Positions 43,392-51,400 of a DNA stretch of 64,000 nucleotides are shown here, piece by piece; position 1 is the stretch's first letter; each line of letters opens with the position of its first letter. The position numbers were made by a program, and so were the translations under genes. Below the pieces are notes generated by a model. The model was not told where the DNA came from, ran no database searches, and saw only the letters and a program-made list of their open reading frames with translations. This DNA comes from Streptacidiphilus sp041262165 (GTDB taxonomy: Bacteria; Actinomycetota; Actinomycetes; Streptomycetales; Streptomycetaceae), in NCBI RefSeq assembly GCF_041262165.1, contig NZ_JBGCBY010000001.1:395429-459428 (forward strand), written 5' to 3'.

Positions 43392-44036
43392 GTGAAAAAA
43401 CGAGTGCGGTTGTGGACGGGACTCGCCGTAGCAGTCCTAGCGGCCAATATGGCGGCCGGTTGTGTCCAACTGTCCAAAGGGAACTCCTCGACCGCACCCG
43501 CGTCGTCGCATTCGGTGTCGGCGTCCACGGCCGCCTCTGAGGCGGGGGCACTGCTCCAAGCAGGTGTCAGGCAGGGGGAAAGCCATGATTTCGTGGCGGC
43601 GGCGAGAAGTTTCAGGCAGGTTCTGAACCTGGACCCTGCCAACAAACTCGCCTGGTACAACCTCGGCGTCATCGCCCAGGGCGACAACAGGACGGCCGAG
43701 GCTCTCGTGGCCTACGACAATTCCCTGAAGGCCGATCCGAATTTCGAGTCAGCGCTCTACAACAAGGCGATCCTGCTCGGGTCGACCGACACCGAACAGG
43801 CGATCACGATCCTGCAGCACATCGTGGGCGCCGACCCGAAGGCCTCCACGGCCTTCCTCCACCTTGGGCAGGCCCTGGCGCAGAAGGGCCGTGACAGCGA
43901 GGCCAAGGACGCCTTCGGCCGCGCCGTCCACGCCGACCCGTCGCTCCAACCGCTCGTACCGGAACGCTTCCGAGTTGCCGCCGGCGCCGCACCGACACCG
44001 CAACCGACAGTCCCTCAGGCAGGTGCCAAAAGATGA
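43392..44036 (+). CDS. TPR-repeat lipoprotein
   Basis: 214 residues. The N-terminus (MKKRVRLWTGLAVAVLAANMAAGC) is a lipoprotein signal with Cys about residue 24. Three to four tetratricopeptide repeats follow (about residues 55-190), for example FVAAARSFRQVLNLDPANKLAWYNLGVIAQ and AEALVAYDNSLKADPNFESALYNKA. The tail is Pro/Thr/Ala-rich. It is probably on the outer face of the membrane and mediates protein contacts. GTG 43392 has AGGTAGG upstream; two AAA lysine codons at the start are unusual for this GC content. Its stop overlaps the next gene (ATGA). Inference: an assembly or secretion partner of the upstream collagen-like protein. Confidence 0.85.
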   Translation: MKKRVRLWTGLAVAVLAANMAAGCVQLSKGNSSTAPASSHSVSASTAASEAGALLQAGVRQGESHDFVAAARSFRQVLNLDPANKLAWYNLGVIAQGDNRTAEALVAYDNSLKADPNFESALYNKAILLGSTDTEQAITILQHIVGADPKASTAFLHLGQALAQKGRDSEAKDAFGRAVHADPSLQPLVPERFRVAAGAAPTPQPTVPQAGAKR

Positions 44037-45307
44037 CTACTCCCTCCACGCCGAAGTTCTCGGTTTTCACCCCCAGTCACCGGCCGCGCTTCCTGGACGA
44101 CTGCCTCGCGACCCTGCAGGCGCAGACGCACTCCGAGTGGGAGTGGATCGTGCTCCTCAACCACGGCGCGCGATGGCGGCCGGAGCACCCCGACGACCGT
44201 GTCCGGGTGGAGATCGCGGACGACATCCGGGGCGTTGGAGCGGCCAAGCGCCGCGCTTGCGAACTGGCTTGCGGAGAGATCCTCGTGGAGCTCGACCATG
44301 ACGACCTGCTGGCGAAGGACTGCCTGGCGGAACTGGCGCGGGCCTTCGACGAAAATCCCGACGTCGTCTTCGTGTACAGCCATGCCGCGCAGGTCACCGA
44401 GGACGGGGGCCGGGACGACACGCGGTTCAACGAGGAGCACGGCTGGCAGTACGAGGAGGTGGACGTCGACGGCCGACGGCTTCTGCAGGCCATCTCGATG
44501 GCACCGACACCGCACAACGTCTCGTACATTTGGTACGCCCCCAACCATGTGCGCGCGTTCCGCAGGGAGGTCTACCACCAGGTCGGCGGATACGACGCCA
44601 CACGCGTGGTGCTGGACGACCAGGACCTGATGTGCCGTCTGTTCCAGGCGGGCGACTTCCACCGGATCCCCCGCTGCCTCTACCTCCAGCGGATGCACCC
44701 CGACAACACCCAGCGCGACACGGAGATCAACGCGCACATCCAGCGCGAGACCGTGGCCCTGTACGACAAGTACGTCGAGGCCAACGCGCTCGCCTGGACC
44801 AAGCGGCGCGGACTGCTCGCGCTGGACCTCGGCGCCGCCCATCGCAAGCCGCCCGGTTACCTGGGAGTGGACCGGTACCCAGGAGAAGGCGTCGACATCG
44901 TCGCGACTCTGCCCGGGAACCTGGACCTCCCGGACGACTCGGTCGGCCTGCTCCGCGCGGTGGACTTCCTGGAGCACGTGTCCGCGAAGGTTCCACTGAT
45001 CAACGAGCTGTACCGGCTGCTGGCACCGGGCGGCATGCTCCTCACCCTGACGCCCAGCTCGGACGGCCGGGGCGCGTACCAGGACCCGACGCATGTCGCC
45101 TACTACAACGAGAACTCGTTCTGGTACTACACCGACAACCAGTACCGTGCCTTCGTGCCGGAGATCCAGGCCCGGTTCCAGAGCTCACGGCTGGTCACTT
45201 ACTACCCGACTGACTGGCACTCCAGGAACAACATCTCCTACGTGCAGGCCAACCTGATCGCGATGAAGGATGGCGCCGAACGGTGCGGTGGTCTCCTGCT
45301 GGTGTGA
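44033..45307 (+). CDS. Fused family-2 glycosyltransferase and SAM methyltransferase
   Basis: 424 residues. The N-terminal GT-A domain (about 1-255) has FSVFTPSHRPRFLDDCL, the metal-binding acidic motif LDHDD (Asp88-Asp91) and the acceptor-loop VVLDDQDLMCRL. The C-terminal part (about 260-410) is a class I methyltransferase of the Methyltransf_11 type (ALDLGAAHRKPPGYLGVDRY, HEVSAKVPLINELYRLLAPGGMLLT-like region), with a degenerate glycine loop. It would transfer a sugar and methylate it or a neighbouring group. It is coupled by a 4-nt overlap to the TPR lipoprotein and follows the collagen-like gene, so collagen glycosylation in the manner of BclA is a reasonable hypothesis. A strong terminator follows. 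Confidence 0.86.
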   Translation: MTTPSTPKFSVFTPSHRPRFLDDCLATLQAQTHSEWEWIVLLNHGARWRPEHPDDRVRVEIADDIRGVGAAKRRACELACGEILVELDHDDLLAKDCLAELARAFDENPDVVFVYSHAAQVTEDGGRDDTRFNEEHGWQYEEVDVDGRRLLQAISMAPTPHNVSYIWYAPNHVRAFRREVYHQVGGYDATRVVLDDQDLMCRLFQAGDFHRIPRCLYLQRMHPDNTQRDTEINAHIQRETVALYDKYVEANALAWTKRRGLLALDLGAAHRKPPGYLGVDRYPGEGVDIVATLPGNLDLPDDSVGLLRAVDFLEHVSAKVPLINELYRLLAPGGMLLTLTPSSDGRGAYQDPTHVAYYNENSFWYYTDNQYRAFVPEIQARFQSSRLVTYYPTDWHSRNNISYVQANLIAMKDGAERCGGLLLV

Positions 45308-45386
45308 TGTGGGCGCCGCCTCGCGGCCCCGGGCCCGGAGCGGGTGGCCTCGCCGGCAGGGCGGACAGGGCTCGACCGCCGAAGGC

Positions 45387-45427
45387 GCTGTCCGGCGATC
45401 GGCGAGGGCTCGCCATCGCCGGACAGC
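45387..45427. terminator. Bidirectional terminator after the glycosyltransferase gene
   Basis: GCTGTCCGGCGAT, a bulged C, then GGCGAG pair with CTCGCC and ATCGCCGGACAGC: a 19-bp stem with a 2-nt apex, between convergent coding sequences. Confidence 0.9.
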
Positions 45428-45431
45428 CCGT

Positions 45432-45992
45432 TCAGGGACGCCCGAGCGCGCGATAGGTCCAGCCTGCTGCCCTCCAGCGCTGCGGGTCCAGCGCGTTCCT
45501 GCCGTCGAGCATCCGAGGATGGGCCACCTGGTTGGCGAGCGGGACTGGGTCCAGCTCGGCGAACTCCTGCCACTCCGTCAGGTGCAGCACCAAGTCGGCA
45601 GCGTGAGCAGCCTCGGTGGGCGACACGGCGTAGCCGAGATTGGGGTACATCTTGCGGGCGTTGTCCATCGCCTTGGGGTCGTACACGGTGACATCGGCGC
45701 CATGGAGCTGGAGACGGGCGGCCACGTTCAGCGCGGGCGAGTCACGCACGTCGTCGGAGTCGGGCTTGAAGGCGGCCCCCTGGACGGCGATCCGGCGGCC
45801 CAGCAGATTGCCCCCGCACTGCTCCCGGGCGAGCTCGACCATCCGGTCGCGACGCCGCATGCTCGTCCCTACGGCAGGGGGCTGAGCGTTGTCCCTTCCG
45901 ACGGGCGCCTTACGACCTTGGTCCAGGTAGTGCTTGGCGGGTAGGAAGCTGCGGCGGGTGAGGACCTGGTGGAAGGGAATGACCAACTTCAC
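45432..45992 (-). pseudogene. C-terminal remnant of a UDP-glucose 6-dehydrogenase
   Basis: The C-terminal ~140 residues (RRRDRMVELAREQCGGNLLGRRIAVQGAAFKPDSDD... to DGRNALDPQRWRAAGWTYRALGRP) match the UDP-binding domain of UDP-glucose/GDP-mannose dehydrogenases, including the conserved KPDSDDVRDSPAL. The whole N-terminal NAD domain and catalytic Cys are absent. The ~45 preceding residues (MKLVIPFHQVLTRRSFL...) do not belong to the family, so a recombination junction lies near 45855-45865. It cannot be an active dehydrogenase. It may mark a decayed UDP-glucuronate supply gene for the adjacent glycosyltransferase, or debris from gene transfer. Confidence 0.85.
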
Positions 45993-46068
45993 GTCGGTTC
46001 GCTGTTACCGACAGCCGGTTTTGGCTCCGGCGCCATGGAACGATGCCTCCGAGACCAAGGGGGTACGA

Positions 46069-46701
46069 GTGAACGAGTCGGGGCGCGTAGAAGCGTTCAG
46101 CGATGGTGTGTTCGCCATCGCCATCACGCTTCTGATCCTGGACATCAAGGTTCCCGTGGGCCAGGGTGCGGATCTGCTGCACGCACTGGCCCACCAATGG
46201 CCTTCATATGCCGCATATGTGGTCAGCTTCCTTGTCATCGGCATTATGTGGGCTAACCACCATCAGGTGTTCAGCTATGTGGCCAGGGTCGACCGGGTCC
46301 TGCTCTTCCTGAACCTGCTGCTCCTCCTGGTGGTGGCGGCATTGCCGTGGGTCACGGCGGTAGTCGCGCAGTACCTCAGCGACCCGCATGGCTCGCATGT
46401 GGCGTTGGCGCTGTACAGCGGGCTGATGGTCGCGCACGCGTTGACCTTCATCCTGCTGTGGTGGTGGCTGACCAGAACGGGGCACCTTTTCGACGACCGA
46501 GTCGACGAGGTCCTGGCGAAGGGGACGCGGATCCGGTTCGCAGCAGGTGCGTTGGTCTATCCGATCCTGGTGGGCTTGTCGCTCGTGTCGGCGCTGCTGA
46601 CTCTCGCGCTGCATGGAGTCATCGCCATCTACTACGCGTTCAATCAGTTGCAGGTCCCGCTGCGCGCGGGCGAGGAGGACGAGATTCCGCTGGTCGGCTA
46701 G
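46069..46701 (+). CDS. TMEM175/DUF1211-family potassium channel-like protein
   Basis: 210 residues with six hydrophobic segments in two triads. The first contains the family signature RVEAFSDGVFAIAITLLILDI (RxxxFSDG). Bacterial TMEM175 proteins form tetrameric K+-permeable channels. GTG 46069 has AAGGGGG 7 nt upstream; the longer upstream frame is rejected because the signature normally sits near the N-terminus. It is divergent from the UDP-glucose dehydrogenase remnant and followed by a terminator. Confidence 0.9.
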   Translation: MNESGRVEAFSDGVFAIAITLLILDIKVPVGQGADLLHALAHQWPSYAAYVVSFLVIGIMWANHHQVFSYVARVDRVLLFLNLLLLLVVAALPWVTAVVAQYLSDPHGSHVALALYSGLMVAHALTFILLWWWLTRTGHLFDDRVDEVLAKGTRIRFAAGALVYPILVGLSLVSALLTLALHGVIAIYYAFNQLQVPLRAGEEDEIPLVG

Positions 46702-46744
46702 GAAGGCTGGGAACATCCTCCTGGGGCCGGTCCGGGCAACAGCG

Positions 46745-46774
46745 GAGGGCCCCGCGGGGGAAGACGGGGCCCTC
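46745..46774 (+). terminator. Terminator after the TMEM175 gene
   Basis: GAGGGCCCCG and CGGGGCCCTC form a 10-bp perfect stem around a 10-nt loop, 43 nt after the stop. Confidence 0.8.
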
Positions 46775-47612
46775 AGCCTGCGGCAGCCGGCGCCAGGGCA
46801 GCGCCGGTGCTGCGGAAACGGCACCGGGGGAGGGGTGCCGCCTGTCAGTCGGTCTGTGGAAGGCGCGGATGCGCCATAGTGACGGGGGGCGCGCGTTGCA
46901 CTCGTGCGCCGGACCGTGTCCTCTGGGGGGCAGTAGGCCGGGTTGGCGGCTGCGCTCCAGTGCCATTGCAGTCACTCTTGGTGACGGGAGGGCGTTCCTG
47001 GTCGAGCCTGCTCAGCCTCATCGGGGTGATGGTTCCCGCCGTCGTCCCGATGTGTCTGGTCCACCCCCTCACCAGCATCGTGATGGATGCAGGCCATACT
47101 CCGCAACCAGTTCGGCACACATAGGCATAGTCGTTTTTCGGGACAGGCCGTACGAAGGCGCCTCGGGCGTGACGGAGGTTGGAACGTCACGCTCCGCGAG
47201 GGTACGGGCACGGGCGTGCGTAGTGGGGGGCGCGCGCTGGAGCGGTGCGCTGCTGAGGGTTCGGGGTCGACCGCTGCGGGCCGACTGATCGGGGGCGGCC
47301 GGTCCGAGCGTCCCCGGCGCCGACCGCCCCTTCACCTCAGTCGCGACCGGGCCGCTGTCCCCTGCTGACCGGTCACAGCGTCGGCGCGAGGTCCCACGAC
47401 GTGCCGGTGACGGCACGTCTCATCGCGTCGGCGGACTGTTGTGACACTCCACGCGTGGTCCTGCTGCCGCACAAGTCCCCCGGATGGAGGCTGGGTTCAC
47501 GTCCCTGGCGGAGACGTGAACCCCGTACGGTCATGAGGGACAACGATTCTCCTGACGAGGGGTCACGCCGATGGGGCCGAGGCGAACGGGTGAAGCCGCT
47601 ACACTGTCACCC
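46775..47612. other. Long stretch without a convincing gene, with two perfect hairpins
   Basis: About 840 bp. Short frames on both strands (for example 46807-47124 and 47087-47368) lack recognisable features and have mixed codon use. Two perfect inverted repeats stand out. GACGTGCC-N6-GGCACGTC lies at 47398-47419, and GGGTTCACGTC with GACGTGAACCC (11-bp stem, 9-nt loop) lies at 47493-47523. The second could end an unrecognised transcript, possibly a small RNA between about 47030 and 47490. Confidence 0.45.
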
Positions 47613-47681
47613 ATGTTCTGTGCGGCGTACGTCTTTACCTATGGCACCGGAGGCTCCGGTCGCCATGGTGATGCCGCCTGA
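47613..47681 (+). CDS. Aromatic-rich leader peptide upstream of chorismate mutase
   Basis: A 22-codon frame begins MFCAAYVFTY, with Phe and Tyr at residues 2, 6, 8 and 10 encoded by TTC, TAC, TTT and TAT; TTT and TAT are rare in such GC-rich genomes. It ends in TGA at 47679-47681. A -10-like TACACT (47600-47605) lies 7 nt before the ATG, so the transcript may begin at the start codon. Phe and Tyr are end products of the chorismate mutase branch, and hairpins follow directly, as in classical amino-acid attenuation. Confidence 0.7.
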   Translation: MFCAAYVFTYGTGGSGRHGDAA

Positions 47682-47738
47682 CACAGAGACGATCAGGCTT
47701 CGCACAGGCGCCCCGGGCCACTGGCCCGGGGCGCCTGT
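47641..47738 (+). promoter_or_regulatory. Probable attenuator: three stacked hairpins before chorismate mutase
   Basis: Hairpin 1 (47641-47666) pairs ATGGC+ACCGGA with TCCGGT+GCCAT, with one bulged C, and starts in the last Tyr codon of the leader ORF. Hairpin 2 (47676-47698) pairs GCCTGA with TCAGGC and contains the leader stop codon. Hairpin 3 (47704-47738) is a perfect 16-bp terminator-like stem with loop ACT. The chorismate mutase ATG is 49 nt further on. The arrangement fits ribosome stalling at Phe/Tyr codons controlling terminator formation. The antiterminator pairing was not resolved by eye. Confidence 0.7.
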
Positions 47739-47786
47739 CGTCTCCCCGGTGCCGGGCCCACCGCCCCACCTACCCGGGAGACCCAC

Positions 47787-48107
47787 ATGACCACGAGCAC
47801 CAGCAGCACCGGCACCGCCCCTTCGGCCACTGGTGTCGGTACGGACGCGCTCGGCGCCGCCGAGGCGCAGGCCGTGATCGCCGGCGCCCGGCAGCGCATC
47901 GACGATCTGGACGCCCGCATCATCGCCCTCGTCCAGGACCGGATGGCGGTCTCCGCCGAGGTCCAGGCCGCGCGCATCGCCACCGGCGGACCCCGGCTCG
48001 CCCTCTCCCGCGAACTCGAGATCCTCGCCCGCTACCGTGCCGCTCTCGGCGCGCAGGGCACCGAGGTGGCCATGCAACTCCTGGAGCTGTGCCGGGGGCG
48101 GGCCTGA
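47787..48107 (+). CDS. Chorismate mutase (AroQ type)
   Basis: This 106-residue all-helical protein converts chorismate to prephenate, the first step to Phe and Tyr. A flexible Ser/Thr/Gly N-terminus (about 25 residues) precedes the AroQ helix QRIDDLDARIIALVQDRMAVSAEVQ, the ARIATGGPRLALSRELEILARYRAAL segment and a final helix ending LLELCRGRA. The Arg, Arg/Lys and Glu positions expected in the active site are present. ATG 47787 has GGGAG 6 nt upstream. It is preceded by the attenuator and followed by guaA after 105 bp, with a separate promoter region between. Confidence 0.9.
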   Translation: MTTSTSSTGTAPSATGVGTDALGAAEAQAVIAGARQRIDDLDARIIALVQDRMAVSAEVQAARIATGGPRLALSRELEILARYRAALGAQGTEVAMQLLELCRGRA

Positions 48108-48171
48108 GCGGAGCCGGGCCTGAGGCTCGGACCAGCGCAGGCGCGGTGAGCGGCCTCCCGGCCCCGGTACG

Positions 48172-48190
48172 ATGGGGGTCCGACCCCCAT
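48172..48190. promoter_or_regulatory. Perfect palindrome at the guaA promoter
   Basis: ATGGGGGT-CCG-ACCCCCAT, two 8-bp arms with a 3-bp centre, overlaps the end of a TACGAT -10-like hexamer (48168-48173) and the expected transcription start, 23 nt before the guaA GTG. It is well placed for an operator or a leader hairpin. Confidence 0.55.
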
Positions 48191-48212
48191 TGCACCGCCG
48201 GAAGGCCGCCCT

Positions 48213-49817
48213 GTGGCAACAGCGACCCCCGACCACCAGTCGACGACTCCGGAATCGAAAGGCGCCGTCCTCGTCGTCGACTTCGGCGCCCAGTACGCCC
48301 AGCTCATCGCCCGCCGGGTGCGCGAGGCCCGGGTCTACAGCGAGATCGTCCCCTCCACCATGCCGGTGGCCGAGATGCTCGCCAAGAACCCTGCGGCGAT
48401 CATCCTCTCCGGCGGCCCCTCCTCGGTGTACGCCGAGGACGCGCCGTCTCTGGACCGCGCCGTCTTCGAGGCCGGGGTCCCGGTCTTCGGCATGTGCTAC
48501 GGATTCCAGCTGATGGCCGTGGCGCTCGGCGGCACCGTCGACAACAGCGGCGCGCGCGAGTACGGCCGCACCCCGCTGGCCGTGACCAAGCCGGGGTCGA
48601 CCCTGTTCGAAGGCACCCCGGTCGAGCAGTCGGTGTGGATGTCGCACGGCGACGCCTGCTCGGCGGCGCCTCCCGGGTTCGCCGTCACCGCCTCGACCGA
48701 CGTGGTCCCCGTCGCCGCCTTCGAGAACGACGAGGGCAAGCTGTACGGCGTCCAGTACCACCCCGAGGTGCTGCACACCACGCACGGCCAGCAGATCCTG
48801 GAGCACTTCCTCTACCGTGGCGCCGGCATCGCCCCGGACTGGACCACTACCAACGTGGTCGAGGAGCAGGTCGCGCTGATCCGCGCCCAGGTCGGCGACA
48901 AGCGCGCCATCTGCGGCCTGTCCGGGGGCGTCGACTCGGCGGTCGCCGCCGCGCTGGTCCAGAAGGCCATCGGGAACCAGCTGACCTGCGTGTACGTCGA
49001 CCACGGTCTGATGCGCAAGGGCGAGTCGGAGCAGGTCGAGAAGGACTTCGTGGCCGCCACCGGCGTTCAGCTCAAGGTCGTGGACGCCGAGGAGCGCTTC
49101 CTGACCGCGCTGGCCGGGGTGTCCGACCCCGAGCAGAAGCGCAAGATCATCGGCCGGGAGTTCATCCGGGTCTTCGAGCAGGCCGCGAGCGAGATCGTCG
49201 CCGAGGCCGGCAGCCACGGCGAGTCGGTGGAGTTCCTGGTCCAGGGCACGCTCTACCCGGACGTGGTCGAGTCCGGCGGCGGCACCGGCACCGCCAACAT
49301 CAAGTCCCACCACAACGTCGGCGGCCTCCCCGAGGACCTGCAGTTCCAGCTGGTCGAGCCGCTGCGCAAGCTGTTCAAGGACGAGGTCCGGATGGTCGGC
49401 GCCGAGCTCGGCCTGCCCGAGGAGATCGTCCAGCGGCAGCCCTTCCCCGGCCCCGGCCTGGGCATCCGCATCGTCGGCGAGGTCACCAGGGAGCGTCTCG
49501 ACCTGCTCCGCGAGGCGGACGCCATCGCCCGCGCCGAGCTCACCGCCGCCGGGCTCGACCGCTCGATCTGGCAGTGCCCCGTCGTGCTGCTCGCGGACGT
49601 GCGCTCGGTCGGCGTCCAGGGCGACGGCCGCACCTACGGGCACCCCATCGTGCTGCGCCCGGTCTCGTCCGAGGACGCGATGACGGCCGACTGGTCGCGC
49701 GTCCCCTACGAGGTGCTGGCGAAGATCTCGACGCGGATCACCAACGAGGTCGCCGACGTCAACCGGGTCGTCCTGGACGTCACCAGCAAGCCCCCGGGCA
49801 CCATCGAGTGGGAGTAG
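48213..49817 (+). CDS. guaA: GMP synthase (glutamine-hydrolysing)
   Basis: GuaA aminates XMP to GMP, completing the path begun by guaB. The 534-residue protein has the class I glutamine amidotransferase domain (Cys95 in GMCYGFQ, YHPEV with the His/Glu pair), the ATP-pyrophosphatase PP-loop LSGGVDSAVAA (about residue 235), and the C-terminal dimerisation domain ending DVTSKPPGTIEWE. GTG 48213 is the conserved start. A palindrome lies upstream and a terminator downstream. Confidence 0.97.
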   Translation: MATATPDHQSTTPESKGAVLVVDFGAQYAQLIARRVREARVYSEIVPSTMPVAEMLAKNPAAIILSGGPSSVYAEDAPSLDRAVFEAGVPVFGMCYGFQLMAVALGGTVDNSGAREYGRTPLAVTKPGSTLFEGTPVEQSVWMSHGDACSAAPPGFAVTASTDVVPVAAFENDEGKLYGVQYHPEVLHTTHGQQILEHFLYRGAGIAPDWTTTNVVEEQVALIRAQVGDKRAICGLSGGVDSAVAAALVQKAIGNQLTCVYVDHGLMRKGESEQVEKDFVAATGVQLKVVDAEERFLTALAGVSDPEQKRKIIGREFIRVFEQAASEIVAEAGSHGESVEFLVQGTLYPDVVESGGGTGTANIKSHHNVGGLPEDLQFQLVEPLRKLFKDEVRMVGAELGLPEEIVQRQPFPGPGLGIRIVGEVTRERLDLLREADAIARAELTAAGLDRSIWQCPVVLLADVRSVGVQGDGRTYGHPIVLRPVSSEDAMTADWSRVPYEVLAKISTRITNEVADVNRVVLDVTSKPPGTIEWE

Positions 49818-49838
49818 CCACTCCTGCCAGGCCTCTTC

Positions 49839-49872
49839 GGCGCCGTCACCCGCACCCGGGTGGCGGCGCCGT
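49839..49872 (+). terminator. Terminator after guaA
   Basis: CGGCGCCGTCACCC pairs with GGGTGGCGGCGCCG (14 positions, one T-G wobble) around a 6-nt loop, 22 nt after the stop, followed by TCGTTT. Confidence 0.88.
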
Positions 49873-49960
49873 CGTTTCTCTCCCTTTGGCGGCTCTGGTC
49901 AACGGGTCTACCGGGAGGTAGCTTCCAACTCGAGGACACCGCCTGGCTAGGAGAGCCGAC

Positions 49961-50755
49961 ATGACCACCAACCCCCCGCCCGCACCGGTACCCCTGGACC
50001 AGCTGCAGTTCGCGCTGCCGCAGAAGTTCGACTCGGTCGAGGAGGAACGGCAGCACCGCAAGGAGCGGCTGGTCGTGGCGCTGCGGCTGTTCGGGAAGTT
50101 CGGCTTCGAGGAGGGCGTCGCCGGGCACGTCACCGCGCGCGACCCCGAGTGGACCGACCACTTCTGGGTGAACCCCTTCGCCATGTCGTTCAAGCAGATC
50201 AGGGTCAGCGACCTGATCCTGGTCAACCACGAGGGACAGGTCGTCCAGGGCCGCCACCACGTCAACCAGGCCGCGTTCGCGATCCACTCGCAGGTCCACG
50301 CCGCCCGCCCGGACGTGATCGCCGCCGCGCACAGCCACTCCGTCTACGGGAAGACGCTGTCCTCGCTGGGCGAGCTGCTGGAGCCGATCACCCAGGACGT
50401 CTGCGCCTTCTACGAGAGCCACGCCCTGTTCGACGACTACACCGGAGTCGTCCTGGACCAGGAGGAGGGCCGCCGGATCGCCGCGACCCTCGGCAGCCAC
50501 AAGGCCGTCATCCTGCGCAACCACGGCCTGCTCACCGTCGGCGACTCGGTGGACGCGGCCGCCTGGTGGTTCATCACCATGGAGCGGTCCTGCCAGGTGC
50601 AGTTGACGGCGAAGGCGGCGGGCAAGCCGGTGGCGATCGAGCACGACAGCGCGGTGGTGACCCGCGACCAGCTCGGCAACGACCTGGTGGCGTGGATCAA
50701 CTACCAGCCGCTGGTGGCGGGGCACGCGGACGCGCTGGAGGGCGCCTTCGAGTAG
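49961..50755 (+). CDS. Class II aldolase/adducin-family protein
   Basis: 264 residues with the zinc aldolase fold: AGHVTARDPEW, metal ligands His-x-His in AHSHSVYGK and the third histidine in LRNHGLLTVG. Relatives include fuculose- and ribulose-phosphate aldolases and epimerases; adducin-like members without defined substrate are common in streptomycetes. The start ATG 49961 follows GGAGAGCCGAC (weak SD). No pathway partner is adjacent, so the substrate is open. Confidence 0.9.
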   Translation: MTTNPPPAPVPLDQLQFALPQKFDSVEEERQHRKERLVVALRLFGKFGFEEGVAGHVTARDPEWTDHFWVNPFAMSFKQIRVSDLILVNHEGQVVQGRHHVNQAAFAIHSQVHAARPDVIAAAHSHSVYGKTLSSLGELLEPITQDVCAFYESHALFDDYTGVVLDQEEGRRIAATLGSHKAVILRNHGLLTVGDSVDAAAWWFITMERSCQVQLTAKAAGKPVAIEHDSAVVTRDQLGNDLVAWINYQPLVAGHADALEGAFE

Positions 50756-50872
50756 TCCGGCTCTGTCGAGTAGCCCCATTCCGCCCTCGGGATTCGAACC
50801 TCCGTCCCGTCGGCCGCGTAGTACTGATCACCGCACAGCCGTGCGGGCGGCGGGCATGGAGAGGGCGGCGGC

Positions 50873-51400
50873 ATGTCGGAGCAGGGTACTGGCGGCAGGG
50901 GTGCGGGCCTTCGGGAACAGGGTGCGCGGTACGCCCTGCTGCCGTTGCGGATCTTCCTGGGGATCACCTTCGTCTACGCGGGCCTGGACAAGCTCACCGA
51001 TTCGCACTACCTGGCCGGTCTCGGCGATCCGCTGTCCTTCGCGGCGATGACGCAGGGCGTCAAGTCGGGCAGCCCGATCGGGCCGCTGCTCGACCTCGCC
51101 CTCAAGGCCCCCACCGCCTTCGCTCTCGCCATCGCGATCGGTGAGCTCGCGGTGGGGTTGGGGGCGCTCTTCGGGCTGCTCGGGCGGGTGGCGGCGTTCG
51201 GCGGAGTGCTGCTCAACCTGAGCTTCTTCCTGACCGTCAGCTGGCAGGTCCACCCGTACTACCTGGGCAACGACCTGATCTACCTGATGGCATGGGTGCC
51301 GCTGGTGCTGGCCGGGACGCCCTTCCTGTCACTCGACGGCTGGCTGGCGGCCCGGCGCCGAGTACAGCCGGCGCAGGTCCTGGAACCTGTCCGGCCCTAG
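50873..51400 (+). CDS. DoxX-family membrane protein
   Basis: 175 residues with four membrane helices: ALLPLRIFLGITFVYAGLDKL, TAFALAIAIGELAVGLGALFGLL, VAAFGGVLLNLSFFLTVSW and LIYLMAWVPLVLAGTPFL. The LRIFLGxxFxxAGLDKL motif is typical of DoxX/DoxD. The family is linked to quinone or thiosulfate redox chemistry and to oxidative-stress complexes in mycobacteria; the role here is unknown. ATG 50873 has GGAGAGGG upstream. Its TAG stop is the first CTAG of the inverted-repeat element that follows. Confidence 0.88.
   Translation: MSEQGTGGRGAGLREQGARYALLPLRIFLGITFVYAGLDKLTDSHYLAGLGDPLSFAAMTQGVKSGSPIGPLLDLALKAPTAFALAIAIGELAVGLGALFGLLGRVAAFGGVLLNLSFFLTVSWQVHPYYLGNDLIYLMAWVPLVLAGTPFLSLDGWLAARRRVQPAQVLEPVRP

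Noticed and set aside
50786..50806. GGTTCGAATCC-like T-loop on the minus strand, suggesting a tRNA
   Set aside because: The flanking five bases do not pair into a T-stem, and no acceptor, anticodon or D-arm can be built around it. It lies in a short spacer before DoxX.
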